From an uncultured Muribaculaceae bacterium (GTDB lineage Bacteria; Bacteroidota; Bacteroidia; Bacteroidales; Muribaculaceae): a stretch of 7,106 bases of DNA. The position numbers were made by a program, and so were the translations under genes. Numbering within the stretch: the first letter of the stretch is position 1; every line of letters starts with the position of its first letter. This document shows, piece by piece, positions 1 through 5,928 of the stretch. Under the pieces are notes generated by a model. It saw only the letters and a list, made by a program, of their open reading frames with translations. It made no database searches and was not told the origin of the DNA. The stretch spans positions 1-7,106 of the forward strand of contig CAJTYC010000101.1 of assembly GCA_910584185.1 (NCBI GenBank), written 5' to 3'.

Positions 1-149
1 GTGCCGTCGGGATTTGCAATGAACCAGTTATACATTTCTCGCACACGAAGCACCTTATCCACAACGGCTTGTGGATATTGCTCACGCAGTTCTACCTCTT
101 TGGTGAACAAGTGCGCCCGGCATACATCTATGGTGTTCGGTGTTGGCAC
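1..149 (-). CDS. Partial small phage protein, possibly HTH/terminase-small-subunit-like (5' end only)
   Basis: An open minus-strand frame runs off the left edge, showing about 49 codons. No ATG or TTG lies in frame between the stop of the upstream gene (TAA, 191-189) and this stretch, so GTG at 149-147 is the likely start; an ATG at 154-152 is in another frame and stops quickly. The visible peptide has an acidic, Leu-rich section (REQYPQAVVDKVLRVREMYN) followed by WFIANPDGT. From memory it resembles N-termini of small Bacteroidales phage proteins that precede a packaging gene and often carry a helix-turn-helix, but too little is visible to prove that. It lies in the same frame as the upstream gene, separated by its stop and a heptamer-repeat spacer, which suggests a separate gene in the same operon. 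Confidence 0.55.
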   Translation of the reverse strand, partial: MPTPNTIDVCRAHLFTKEVELREQYPQAVVDKVLRVREMYNWFIANPDG

Positions 150-159
150 GGCATCAAGT

Positions 160-180
160 ATTAGGTATGAGTTATGAGTG
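160..180 (-). repeat. Heptamer-periodic spacer between two minus-strand genes
   Basis: Read on the minus strand this junction is three consecutive 7-nt units: CACTCAT, AACTCAT and ACCTAAT. It separates the HTH protein from the next gene. The adjoining 14-nt sequence gttatgagtgacga (171-184) recurs exactly at 1049-1062 across another gene end. Confidence 0.6.
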
Positions 181-188
181 ACGAAGTA

Positions 189-539
189 TTACTCGTCGTC
201 CTCCATATCAAGTAAATTTCGGTGTGCGTTCTCAATAGCGAGCGGCGAGCCTACCTGTGCGAGCATCATTTCCTGGGAATGGAGCTTGACTTTTGATGCG
301 GCTTTGCCGCGTCGGTAGGCTTTCGACACCTCGGTTGTGCGGTCGGCAATATCGGAGCGCAGCACATCAGCCGGAATATCGAGTATTACGGCCATATCGG
401 ATATTTTGAGGTAGATAGACGCAAATTTTTCAATCTGCTGCAATTCGTTCTCGGAATATCCGTGCGAGCCGAGAGAAGAATCAGGCTCGCCTGAATTATT
501 CCGAGGCGATGCCGGATAAGCGCTGTGCGAATAGGTCAT
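189..539 (-). CDS. Small HTH protein, candidate phage terminase small subunit
   Basis: A 116-aa soluble protein. Residues ~1-28 are polar and look disordered (Ser/Pro/Asn/Gly-rich). Residues ~32-75 read as a helix-turn-helix: ELQQIEKFASIYLKISDMAVI, then DIPADVLRSDI. A basic helix with KAYRRGKAASK follows, then an acidic C-terminus (LLDMEDDE). The series 'sensor helix, HTH, RRGKA helix, small C-terminal helix' is typical of phage terminase small subunits, which bind DNA at the packaging start site and recruit the large subunit; this is a family inference, not proof. The ATG at 539 lies inside the 3' end of the PLD-like gene, giving a 44-nt overlap in a different frame and suggesting translational coupling. 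A shorter product from a later start is possible. It could instead be a transcriptional regulator. Confidence 0.55.
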   Translation of the reverse strand: MTYSHSAYPASPRNNSGEPDSSLGSHGYSENELQQIEKFASIYLKISDMAVILDIPADVLRSDIADRTTEVSKAYRRGKAASKVKLHSQEMMLAQVGSPLAIENAHRNLLDMEDDE

Positions 540-1026
540 GGAGCGGTACGGAGTGATTGGTTATTAAATCGTTGACTTGGTCGTAGAGATTTGCGAAAAT
601 CTCCGGCGAAGTCGAGATAAATGCCGACTCGTGGCGGTTGCCGCGAGTGAGGTTCTGCGAGGTTATTACCGACACAGTTTCTCCGGCTTCGGAGCGTACC
701 AACAAAATCTTGCTGTGGTTGTCGGCAAGATATGTGCGCTCAATAACTTGGGTGATGAACGCCCAAAGTTTGAGCGTCTTGTTGGTGGCCTTATGGTCGA
801 GCACAAGGTTGATGCGCGACACTTTATTTGCACGGCAGATAAAGAAAAGTCGGCGCAAAAATTCCTCGGAAATGGAGAAAGAAGTTTGCCAAACCTCGGC
901 GGTGCCGACTTGGCTTAAAATCCATTCGAGAATGTCGGCCACCTGCACGGCATTAGAAAGATATGCCTGAAATGGCGTATCTTTCAGTGGGCGGAGGATT
1001 TGGTCGATGTCGGCAGTGCGTTTCAC
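496..1026 (-). CDS. PLD-like domain protein with degenerate catalytic motif
   Basis: A 176-aa protein. The start codon is GTG at 1026-1024; upstream in frame there is a TAA within about 15 nt and no ATG. The C-terminal half resembles one phospholipase D/PLD-nuclease repeat: H104-S-K106, hydrophobic strand ILLV, a turn, strand VSVIT, then S123-Q-N125-LTRGNRHES with E133, recalling HxK...SxN...E. The Asp expected four residues after the Lys is Arg111, so the classical HxKx4D pattern is incomplete. The N-terminal half is helical. With only one repeat, it would need to dimerise to form a PLD active site. It follows the coiled-coil gene by 23 nt and overlaps the HTH gene by 44 nt, so all three are probably co-transcribed. 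A nuclease or DNA-end-binding role near packaging genes is inference; an inactive structural relative is equally possible. Confidence 0.55.
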   Translation of the reverse strand: MKRTADIDQILRPLKDTPFQAYLSNAVQVADILEWILSQVGTAEVWQTSFSISEEFLRRLFFICRANKVSRINLVLDHKATNKTLKLWAFITQVIERTYLADNHSKILLVRSEAGETVSVITSQNLTRGNRHESAFISTSPEIFANLYDQVNDLITNHSVPLHDLFAQRLSGIASE

Positions 1027-1030
1027 TACG

Positions 1031-1058
1031 TTTAGGTTTTAAGTTTAAGTTATGAGTG
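1031..1058 (-). repeat. Heptamer-periodic spacer at the gene junction
   Basis: On the minus strand it reads CACTCAT, AACTTAA, ACTTAAA, ACCTAAA: four 7-nt units with T at position 4 and A at position 6 in all. The first unit contains the stop region of the upstream gene; the last abuts the GTG start of the PLD-like gene. Confidence 0.55.
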
Positions 1059-1634
1059 ACGAGGTGATTTTTTGCGTGAGGTCGTCTTACCTTTTACCTT
1101 GTCACTCTGCCCTATGACGTATGTATCGTATGCCTCCCAGTTGGCGTGCAGCTTCTTGTCGAGCGATATAAGTTCTTTGAGGAACGGGTAACGCTCGGAG
1201 TCGGGGCAAGTGGCGCTGTCGAGCGAAAGCGAGCGGAGGCGCAGATGCAGCTCGCGCATCCGTTGGAGAATTGAGAGATTTTCAACGTATTTCGCCTTGA
1301 TGTCGTCGGGGAGTGCGTCGTGGTCGGCACGTTTGCCTTTTGGCTGCTCGTCGGCTTTGGCTGCGAGCGGTATGTGTTCGGCCACGATAGCCTCGACCTG
1401 CTGCTCCATTTCCTCGACCTGCGCACGGGTGAGGTCGGCGACGCGGAAGTTGTAATACTTTTGAAGTTGGTAGTCCACGAAGTCGTGGCGGCGGTCAATC
1501 TGCGAGATTATGTTGTGGTACATAATCTGATTGCCCGACAGCTTCAAAAGGTAGAGTGCGCCGACGGCATAGTCGCGCTCCGCTTCCGGCGTTTCGAGCC
1601 ATTGCTTGATTTGTTCGGTAAATTTGTGGTCCAT
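1050..1634 (-). CDS. Hypothetical phage protein with predicted coiled coil
   Basis: A 194-aa soluble protein with no recognised enzyme motif. The N-terminus (MDHKFTEQIKQWLETPEAER) is helical and is followed by a compact helical region to about residue 60. Residues ~65-95 are an acidic helix (VEEMEQQVEAIV), residues ~95-112 a charged linker, and residues ~113-170 a long Leu-rich helix likely to form a coiled coil. The tail (residues ~178-194) is Lys/Arg/Ser-rich. Similar proteins occur, as I recall, in Bacteroidales prophages without assigned function. It is the first gene of the minus-strand segment left of the thioredoxin gene and has its own promoter, with ATG at 1634 only about 18 nt after the predicted transcript start. 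Its position beside packaging-type genes suggests a head or packaging accessory role; this is a guess from context. Confidence 0.7.
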   Translation of the reverse strand: MDHKFTEQIKQWLETPEAERDYAVGALYLLKLSGNQIMYHNIISQIDRRHDFVDYQLQKYYNFRVADLTRAQVEEMEQQVEAIVAEHIPLAAKADEQPKGKRADHDALPDDIKAKYVENLSILQRMRELHLRLRSLSLDSATCPDSERYPFLKELISLDKKLHANWEAYDTYVIGQSDKVKGKTTSRKKSPRHS

Positions 1635-1657
1635 TATGCGTTAGCTTTTGGTTGCCA

Positions 1658-1689
1658 CAAAATTAGTCAGGCCATTATAGCGACTAAAA
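1658..1689 (-). promoter_or_regulatory. Bacteroidetes-type promoter for the minus-strand segment 1634-1
   Basis: On the minus strand TTTTA (1689-1685) is followed by exactly 19 nt and then TAATTTTG (1665-1658), matching the Bacteroidetes TAnnTTTG -7 box. The predicted transcript starts near 1652, about 18 nt before the ATG at 1634. It is back to back with the thioredoxin promoter. Confidence 0.6.
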
Positions 1690-1694
1690 GACGG

Positions 1695-1710
1695 AAAATG
1701 CGTAACTTTG
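1695..1710 (+). promoter_or_regulatory. Promoter of the thioredoxin-like cargo gene
   Basis: The -7 box TAACTTTG lies at 1703-1710, 21 nt before the ATG. No T-rich -33 element is seen at the expected distance. The whole block aaaatgcgtaactttg (1695-1710) recurs exactly at 5913-5928, in front of the Abi gene. Confidence 0.6.
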
Positions 1711-1731
1711 CGATAAAAGCAAGATTACAAA

Positions 1732-2514
1732 ATGAAAAAATATATAGCACTTTTCTCTATATTGGCCGTTTCAATATTGGCTTATGCAAATATTGAACGA
1801 TATTATATCGGAAAAATAGAGGTATCTCGACAGGAGTATTTGGGAGTTGACACTATTTTAATCCGTGAGCGCGAGGTTTGGTCTTCGGGTGACACAACAA
1901 CATATGTAATTACCCCTGGGATTTATGCTCGGATAGATAGTATTACACAGCCCGGGAAAATCATGGTAACGAAAAAATCTGATATGGAGATTGCCTACAT
2001 TGACTCTATAATGTCGGCACATTATAGAACACAGGTGTCTAAAATAAAAGTTGGAGATAGGTTGCCAACTTTTAACTTTGAAAAATACATTATATCGAGT
2101 GACAGCATATTGAGCTATAATGACGCATTAAAAGGAAAAGTTTTATTGTTGAATTTTTGGGCTACGTGGTGTGGCCCGTGTATTGAGGAATTGAAGCCAG
2201 CACATCTGCAATCTATTATCAACGATTTATCTAACGATGAAACATTTGTTTTCATACCAATTTGTATAAACCACAGTAAAGAAGAAATTGATAATTTCTT
2301 CAACACCCCTCTTGGTAAAGAGTTGGAATGGTTAAAGTATGAAACAGCTTGGGATAGAAATGGTGAATTTGCCGAAATGTTATCTGCCGGTGGAATACCT
2401 TTAACTATCCTTATAGATAAAAATGGTATAGTTCGTCTAAACGAGGCAGCAGCATTTTTAAAAGAAGATGATTTAATGCGGCTTAAAACTGAAATAAGCA
2501 AACTTTTGAATTAA
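1732..2514 (+). CDS. Secreted TlpA/thioredoxin-like disulfide oxidoreductase (cargo gene)
   Basis: A 260-aa protein. Residues 1-19 form a signal peptide: MKK, a hydrophobic core (ALFSILAVSILAYA) and likely cleavage after AYA. Residues ~20-105 are an N-terminal region of unknown fold. Residues ~106-260 are a TlpA/AhpC-type thioredoxin domain with VGDRLPTF, strand KVLLLNFWATWCGPC (redox Cys147 and Cys150), then GGIPLTILIDKNG with the conserved cis-Pro at 223. Known relatives act outside the cytoplasm as thiol-disulfide oxidoreductases; the direction of electron flow here cannot be told. It has its own promoter and runs against the phage genes on both sides. Its TAA overlaps the opposing stop codon (shared TTAA, 2511-2514). 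GC is far lower than in its neighbours: 16/60 at 2221-2280 against 39/60 at 4201-4260 in the capsid gene. This indicates separate acquisition, as a phage moron or an insertion into a prophage. Confidence 0.88.
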   Translation: MKKYIALFSILAVSILAYANIERYYIGKIEVSRQEYLGVDTILIREREVWSSGDTTTYVITPGIYARIDSITQPGKIMVTKKSDMEIAYIDSIMSAHYRTQVSKIKVGDRLPTFNFEKYIISSDSILSYNDALKGKVLLLNFWATWCGPCIEELKPAHLQSIINDLSNDETFVFIPICINHSKEEIDNFFNTPLGKELEWLKYETAWDRNGEFAEMLSAGGIPLTILIDKNGIVRLNEAAAFLKEDDLMRLKTEISKLLN

Positions 2515-3218
2515 AGTTTATTATTTATTCCTGTGAAGAAAATGAGGTTATAACCGAGCGGTTGGAGCAGGTTGCGCATCGAGAGCATCGTTGCGCCGGT
2601 GGTGACAAAATCGTCAAATACGATTATGTTGCGCTCGGTCGGTGGCTCTTTGACGAGGGTAAAGACAGCCCCGACACGATGTTTCGAGTGACACTCGGCG
2701 AGATCTTCGTAGAAGTTCACGCCCAGGAGTGTTGCGAGCTGCGCTGAAATGAGCGATGCAAAATTGCGTTCCTTGTGGCGACGCTTGGGCGAGGTGACGA
2801 TGCACCAGTCACCGGTGGCGAGCGAGTTGCCGAGTATCTGCCGGATAAGGGTATTCATACCCACGGCAAATTTCCCGACCATATCGGGGTCGCTCTTGAT
2901 GTCGGTGAGAGTCCGGCCATAAAGCGACTTTTTCCAAAGGGAGATAATGCCAAAAGCCGGGTTGCGGTAGGAAATGCGCACCTTATTAGGGGCGAAGTCG
3001 CAGCGAGCCTCGGCCTGTTGCACATCTTTCCACGCGGCACGGCTCTTTTCGGCGAAAAGGTCTTTGGCCCGGGAGGGAGTAAAAGATGCGTCGAGGTCGG
3101 GAACATCAAGCGAAGGCACTTCGATGTCTTTCAACACTTCGTCCAACGCTATTGCTCCCTCCCTGACGCATCGTTTGGGGAGTGGAAATTGGGGATTGGG
3201 AATTGGTTTGTCAATCAT
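2511..3218 (-). CDS. Phage-encoded phosphoribosyltransferase-domain protein
   Basis: A 235-aa protein. The C-terminal ~100 residues look like a type I phosphoribosyltransferase fold: hydrophobic strand DWCIVTSPKRRHKERN (~137-152), then RNIIVFDDFVTTGATM (~196-211), where D202-D203 and T206-T207-G-A-T210 form the PRPP-binding loop, and a final strand NLIFFTG. This is closest in style to ComFC/orotate-type PRTases. The N-terminal ~100 residues have no domain I recognise. Substrate is unknown; nucleotide or base salvage, or DNA/RNA base modification, are possible. It is the fourth gene of the head operon, 25 nt after the preceding gene. The ATG at 3218 is followed by three CCAATnn heptamers that encode residues 5-11 (PIPNPQF), so the true start could lie further in. 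Its stop overlaps that of the convergent thioredoxin gene. Confidence 0.78.
   Translation of the reverse strand: MIDKPIPNPQFPLPKRCVREGAIALDEVLKDIEVPSLDVPDLDASFTPSRAKDLFAEKSRAAWKDVQQAEARCDFAPNKVRISYRNPAFGIISLWKKSLYGRTLTDIKSDPDMVGKFAVGMNTLIRQILGNSLATGDWCIVTSPKRRHKERNFASLISAQLATLLGVNFYEDLAECHSKHRVGAVFTLVKEPPTERNIIVFDDFVTTGATMLSMRNLLQPLGYNLIFFTGINNKL
3186..3206 (-). repeat. Three CCAATnn heptamers at the 5' end of the PRTase gene
   Basis: The minus strand reads CCAATTC, CCAATCC, CCAATTT in strict 7-nt register. It is translated if the ATG at 3218 is used, but its resemblance to the spacers between other genes in this window raises the possibility that it is untranslated. Confidence 0.7.
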
Positions 3219-3243
3219 ACAATTACCAATAACCTGTTACCTT

Positions 3244-3816
3244 TCAGGCGGCTTTCTTGCACTCGATGTCGCCGTCCTCGGTTTCGAGAGTGCCTACATA
3301 GAACGGCGCAGGCACCTCGTCGGTAGCCTCGACGTTGATAGTGGTAGAGGTGGTGCCGGTGGCACCCTGTCCGAGGTCTTGTGCGACGGTGGCCTTTGTG
3401 CTCCATTTGTCGTTGCCGAGGACGCGGAAGTTGCCTTTCATATCCTCGATTACGAAAACATTGTCGGTGTTGTTGATGTAGGCCGCGGCGGCGGAAGCGT
3501 CCGCGCCCACGCCGGGGTGAACGGCGACAAGTTTGTTGAGCTGCGTTTGGCTCGGAAGCTCGCCCTGCGCCTCGGAGGTCAGCTGCGACTTGTCGGGGAG
3601 TATGTCGATATAACGCCATTTGGCATCGGCGGCGAGAGTGAAAGAGCCGTCGAGGATAGCCGACGTGGGGCGACCGAGTTCATCACGGGGAAGCTGCGGA
3701 AAGGCCACAATCAGGCTCTTGGCGAGATAGTAGATGCGGCGTTTCACACCGGGCAGCTCGGGGGTGCCCTGACACCACCCGAGCGACTTTTGGATTGAGG
3801 TACATTTTGTAGCCAT
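3244..3816 (-). CDS. Conserved phage virion-type protein next to the capsid gene
   Basis: A 190-aa protein without signal peptide or membrane segment. It starts MATKCTSIQKSLGWC and has a Pro/Gly-rich early part (PELPGVKRRIYYLAK), a central section with KWRYIDILPDKSQLTSEAQG and LNKLVAVHPGVG, and a Thr/Ala/Gly-rich beta-type tail. I recognise it only as a family commonly found beside capsid genes in Bacteroidales prophages. No enzyme motif is visible. The beta-rich composition, position 39 nt after the major capsid gene and lack of catalytic residues fit a head decoration, head completion or tail-tube-like structural protein; the choice between these is open. It is part of the head operon led by the promoter at 5895-5864. 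Confidence 0.72.
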   Translation of the reverse strand: MATKCTSIQKSLGWCQGTPELPGVKRRIYYLAKSLIVAFPQLPRDELGRPTSAILDGSFTLAADAKWRYIDILPDKSQLTSEAQGELPSQTQLNKLVAVHPGVGADASAAAAYINNTDNVFVIEDMKGNFRVLGNDKWSTKATVAQDLGQGATGTTSTTINVEATDEVPAPFYVGTLETEDGDIECKKAA

Positions 3817-3855
3817 AGCGGTTTGATGAGTTGTTGAGTGATGTGTCTATGAGGG

Positions 3856-4815
3856 TCACACGGCGATTTCCACGGTTTTGAAACGTCGCTTGTCGAGGGT
3901 TTCAAACTGCACACCGAAGAACATCGTGGCGATGTATGAGAGGATAAAGGGTGCGTATTCCTTTACCATTACATTCTCCACGTCGCCCATTTGGTCGTAA
4001 CCGACGAGCATATTTGCCTTGGTGGTGACGTGCATAAACTTCGACCCGGCCTTGTTGTATAGGGGGCAGAATTTGAGCTTGCCGTTTGACCCCTCGACGG
4101 CACCCTGTCCGTACTGGTTGTTGTAGGGTATGCCGCCGTGCGTGAGCAGATAGCCCTCGTTGTATTTGTCGACGAAGTCCTGCGAGCAGTATAGGTAGAG
4201 GTCTTGGCTGCGGAGTCGGGGGTCGAGGGAGAACAGGATAGACTTGGCGACGTCGACGGCGTTTGCCGCAGTGATTTCATCGTCGATTTTCATATAGTTG
4301 CCCTCGGCCTCGGCGATAGCCCCGGCGGCGATTTCCTTTTCGGTGATAGTGTCGAAGCCGTCGAACAGGTCGGCGGTGGTGTCACCGGCGGCGTTGCGCA
4401 CACCGTTCCATATCGCATCGTTAAGATGCTCGGAGAGGTTCTTGGCGATGAGGGCGAGGACGTGGCGAGCGGTGGGGGTTGTCATCTGGCCGTCGCCCTT
4501 TGTCGCGCCGGAGCCGAGCAGTGTTGAGATAGCGGTGTTGGGCTCGAAGTTGGCGACTACGGAGCCAAAGTGCGTTTCGAGGTCGCGGAAGTCGATGCCG
4601 AGGTTGTAGTCGACGGCACGTTTGGGATTGTAGGGCGCGAACTGCGCATCGCCCGTGAGGGAGCCTACGCGCTCCTTGTATCGGATACCGGGGCGCCCCG
4701 TCATATATTGGAGGGTGTCGCCGATGCCGATAATGGGGAGCATAAGGAGGTCGGAACGGTACTTGACCGCGGCCTCCTGGTACTCTTTGAGTGTAAACTG
4801 GAATTTGCCTGCCAT
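3856..4815 (-). CDS. Phage major capsid protein, probably HK97-fold
   Basis: A 319-aa protein that begins MAGKFQFTLKEYQEAAVKYR and has no signal peptide. Its layout fits an HK97-type capsid subunit: an N-terminal helical arm (~1-30), a region with YMTGRPGIRYKERVG, a central helix (RHVLALIAKNLSEHLNDAIW, ~117-136), alternating strands, and a C-terminal core ending VMVKEYAPFILSYIATMFFG then VQFETLDKRRFKTVEIAV. The C-terminal pattern 'substrate-like strand, then aromatic strand with VQ, then a closing strand' is common in capsid proteins of this class. It directly follows the protease-scaffold gene (42-nt gap), the standard phage order of protease then capsid, which strongly supports the call. 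It should be abundant in virions. GC is high (39/60 at 4201-4260). Confidence 0.85.
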   Translation of the reverse strand: MAGKFQFTLKEYQEAAVKYRSDLLMLPIIGIGDTLQYMTGRPGIRYKERVGSLTGDAQFAPYNPKRAVDYNLGIDFRDLETHFGSVVANFEPNTAISTLLGSGATKGDGQMTTPTARHVLALIAKNLSEHLNDAIWNGVRNAAGDTTADLFDGFDTITEKEIAAGAIAEAEGNYMKIDDEITAANAVDVAKSILFSLDPRLRSQDLYLYCSQDFVDKYNEGYLLTHGGIPYNNQYGQGAVEGSNGKLKFCPLYNKAGSKFMHVTTKANMLVGYDQMGDVENVMVKEYAPFILSYIATMFFGVQFETLDKRRFKTVEIAV

Positions 4816-4822
4816 AGTGGGG

Positions 4823-4850
4823 AGTTTAGAGTTGAGTGGTTAGGGTTTAG
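4823..4850 (-). repeat. Four heptamers between protease and capsid genes
   Basis: On the minus strand the spacer reads CTAAACC, CTAACCA, CTCAACT, CTAAACT in 7-nt register, ending just before the capsid start region. It gives the same kind of periodic spacer as at 160-180, 1031-1058 and 7020-7047, though with a different sequence. Confidence 0.6.
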
Positions 4851-4857
4851 GGAGGTG

Positions 4858-5841
4858 TCAGACCTCGTTAAAGAGCTGACGGGCGGAGTTGCAGGTGTCG
4901 ACGAAAGCCTCGACCTCGTTCTTGGGTGCAGGGTCGCCGGCAGGTTTGGAGTCCTCGACAACCTGCTTCGACGGCTCCGCCGGAGTCTTGGCGAGCTTTG
5001 CTTCGAGTTGGGCGATGCGGCTGTCGCGTTCCTCGATAGTCTTCTTCTGCGAGTCGGCAAGGGCGGTGGCCTCGGTGAGCCGGGCATTGAGGGCGTTGTA
5101 CTCCGCCTCGGTGTAGGTCTTGGGCGTGGGGTTCTCGGTTGGCATTGGGATATTGTTGGATTGGTTCTTGAAAAGCGATGACAGGGCTGTGATGAACTTG
5201 CCGAAAGCGCTCTCGCGCTCGGCTTCGGAGATTGGAATATCGGGAATAGGCATACCTGCGTCGGCCATTGCCGAGGCAAGGGCATCGGTGAGCCGTGGGG
5301 CGGCATCTTCGGCAAGGTCGGTGATTTCATCGACGAAGCCCCAGTCGAGGGCTTCCTGCGGAGAGAGCCAGCCTCCGGCTTTCATCAGGGCGAGCAGATC
5401 CTCGGGCTTGCGCTTGCAACGCGCGGCATATAGCCGTGCCACGTTTTGGTCGAGCTTGTCGAGGTCGGCCTTGATTTTCTCGCAGTCGGCTATGAGCGTG
5501 GCGAACTGGTCGCTGTTGAGCGAACCCCATTCAAAGAAAGCCATTGAGCATTTATGCACGAGGTACATCGCGCCGGTGTCTATGGAGATATGGGCCGCGC
5601 CGAGCGATGCTATTGTAGCGGCGGAGGCGTTCAGCCCGACGAAATGCACGTTGACGTTGCCGTGGTTGCGGAAAGCAGCGGAAATGGAAAGGCCGGTGGC
5701 AAGTGAGCCACCGAGGGAGTCGATGAGCACGTTTACCTGCTTGCCGTCGTGACGTGCAAGCTCGCGGTCAACGGTCGAGCGGTCGAAGTCGGAGCCTCCG
5801 ACATAGCCTTTGAGCGAGATATTGTAAGTGGTCTTTGCCAT
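4858..5841 (-). CDS. ClpP-like prohead protease fused to a scaffold-like coiled coil
   Basis: A 327-aa protein. Residues ~1-180 resemble the ClpP/S49-like phage prohead protease fold: strand VNVLIDSLGGSLATG (36-50), nucleophile loop LNASAATIAS with Ser73, YLVHK with His96, and WLSPQEALDWGFVDEI (158-173). The Asp that completes the triad in ClpP would align near Gly156, so the third residue is not evident. Residues ~181-235 are a linker. Residues ~242-285 are a strongly charged coiled coil (AEYNALNARLTEATALA, then KKTIEERDSRIAQLEAKLAK), as in capsid scaffolds; the C-terminal ~40 residues are Pro/Glu/Lys-rich. In related phages the protease clears scaffold during head maturation. Met233 (ATG 5145-5143) could start a nested 95-aa scaffold, as lambda C/Nu3 does; no clear RBS is seen. 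It is the first gene of the head operon. Confidence 0.85.
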   Translation of the reverse strand: MAKTTYNISLKGYVGGSDFDRSTVDRELARHDGKQVNVLIDSLGGSLATGLSISAAFRNHGNVNVHFVGLNASAATIASLGAAHISIDTGAMYLVHKCSMAFFEWGSLNSDQFATLIADCEKIKADLDKLDQNVARLYAARCKRKPEDLLALMKAGGWLSPQEALDWGFVDEITDLAEDAAPRLTDALASAMADAGMPIPDIPISEAERESAFGKFITALSSLFKNQSNNIPMPTENPTPKTYTEAEYNALNARLTEATALADSQKKTIEERDSRIAQLEAKLAKTPAEPSKQVVEDSKPAGDPAPKNEVEAFVDTCNSARQLFNEV

Positions 5842-5844
5842 TGA

Positions 5845-5864
5845 GCGGTGATGTTTTACACCGC
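5845..5864. promoter_or_regulatory. Inverted repeat at the head-operon transcript start (candidate operator)
   Basis: GCGGTG (5845-5850) and CACCGC (5859-5864) form a perfect 6-bp inverted repeat around an 8-nt AT-rich centre. It runs from the end of the minus-strand -7 box over the predicted transcript start to 4 nt before the ATG. It could bind a regulator as dimer or fold in the 5' end of the mRNA. The role is inferred from position only. Confidence 0.45.
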
Positions 5865-5895
5865 AAAGCTACCGCTGTATATAAGTGGTGGAAAA
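5864..5895 (-). promoter_or_regulatory. Bacteroidetes-type promoter of the phage head operon
   Basis: On the minus strand TTTTC (5895-5891), a 19-nt spacer and TAGCTTTG (5871-5864) match the Bacteroidetes -33/-7 architecture, with the same spacer length as the promoters at 1689-1658 and 6842-6873. It gives a transcript starting near 5858, just before the protease ATG at 5841. Confidence 0.68.
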
Positions 5896-5912
5896 GACAC
5901 TGAAATTCCGAA

Positions 5913-5928
5913 AAAATGCGTAACTTTG
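5913..5928 (+). promoter_or_regulatory. Promoter of the Abi gene
   Basis: TAACTTTG (5921-5928) is a consensus -7 box; a T-rich -33 element is not evident. It lies 8 nt before the ATG at 5937, so the mRNA is predicted to be leaderless or nearly so. The block aaaatgcgtaactttg is identical to 1695-1710. Confidence 0.65.

Noticed and set aside
150..191. Stop-codon readthrough or TAA reassignment joining the HTH gene to the next frame
   Set aside because: The 40 nt after the TAA is a heptamer-repeat spacer like those at other junctions, and other genes in the window end normally at TAA and TGA. Chance frame agreement is simpler.
2974..3798. 274-codon plus-strand frame opposite the virion and PRTase genes
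   Set aside because: It is an antisense shadow produced by high GC in the genes on the other strand. It spans a gene junction and has no recognisable domain.
4570..5752. Long plus-strand frames (4570-5181 and 5120-5752) opposite the protease and capsid genes
   Set aside because: These mirror codon bias of the true minus-strand genes. Their proteins are low-complexity and cross the protease/capsid junction.
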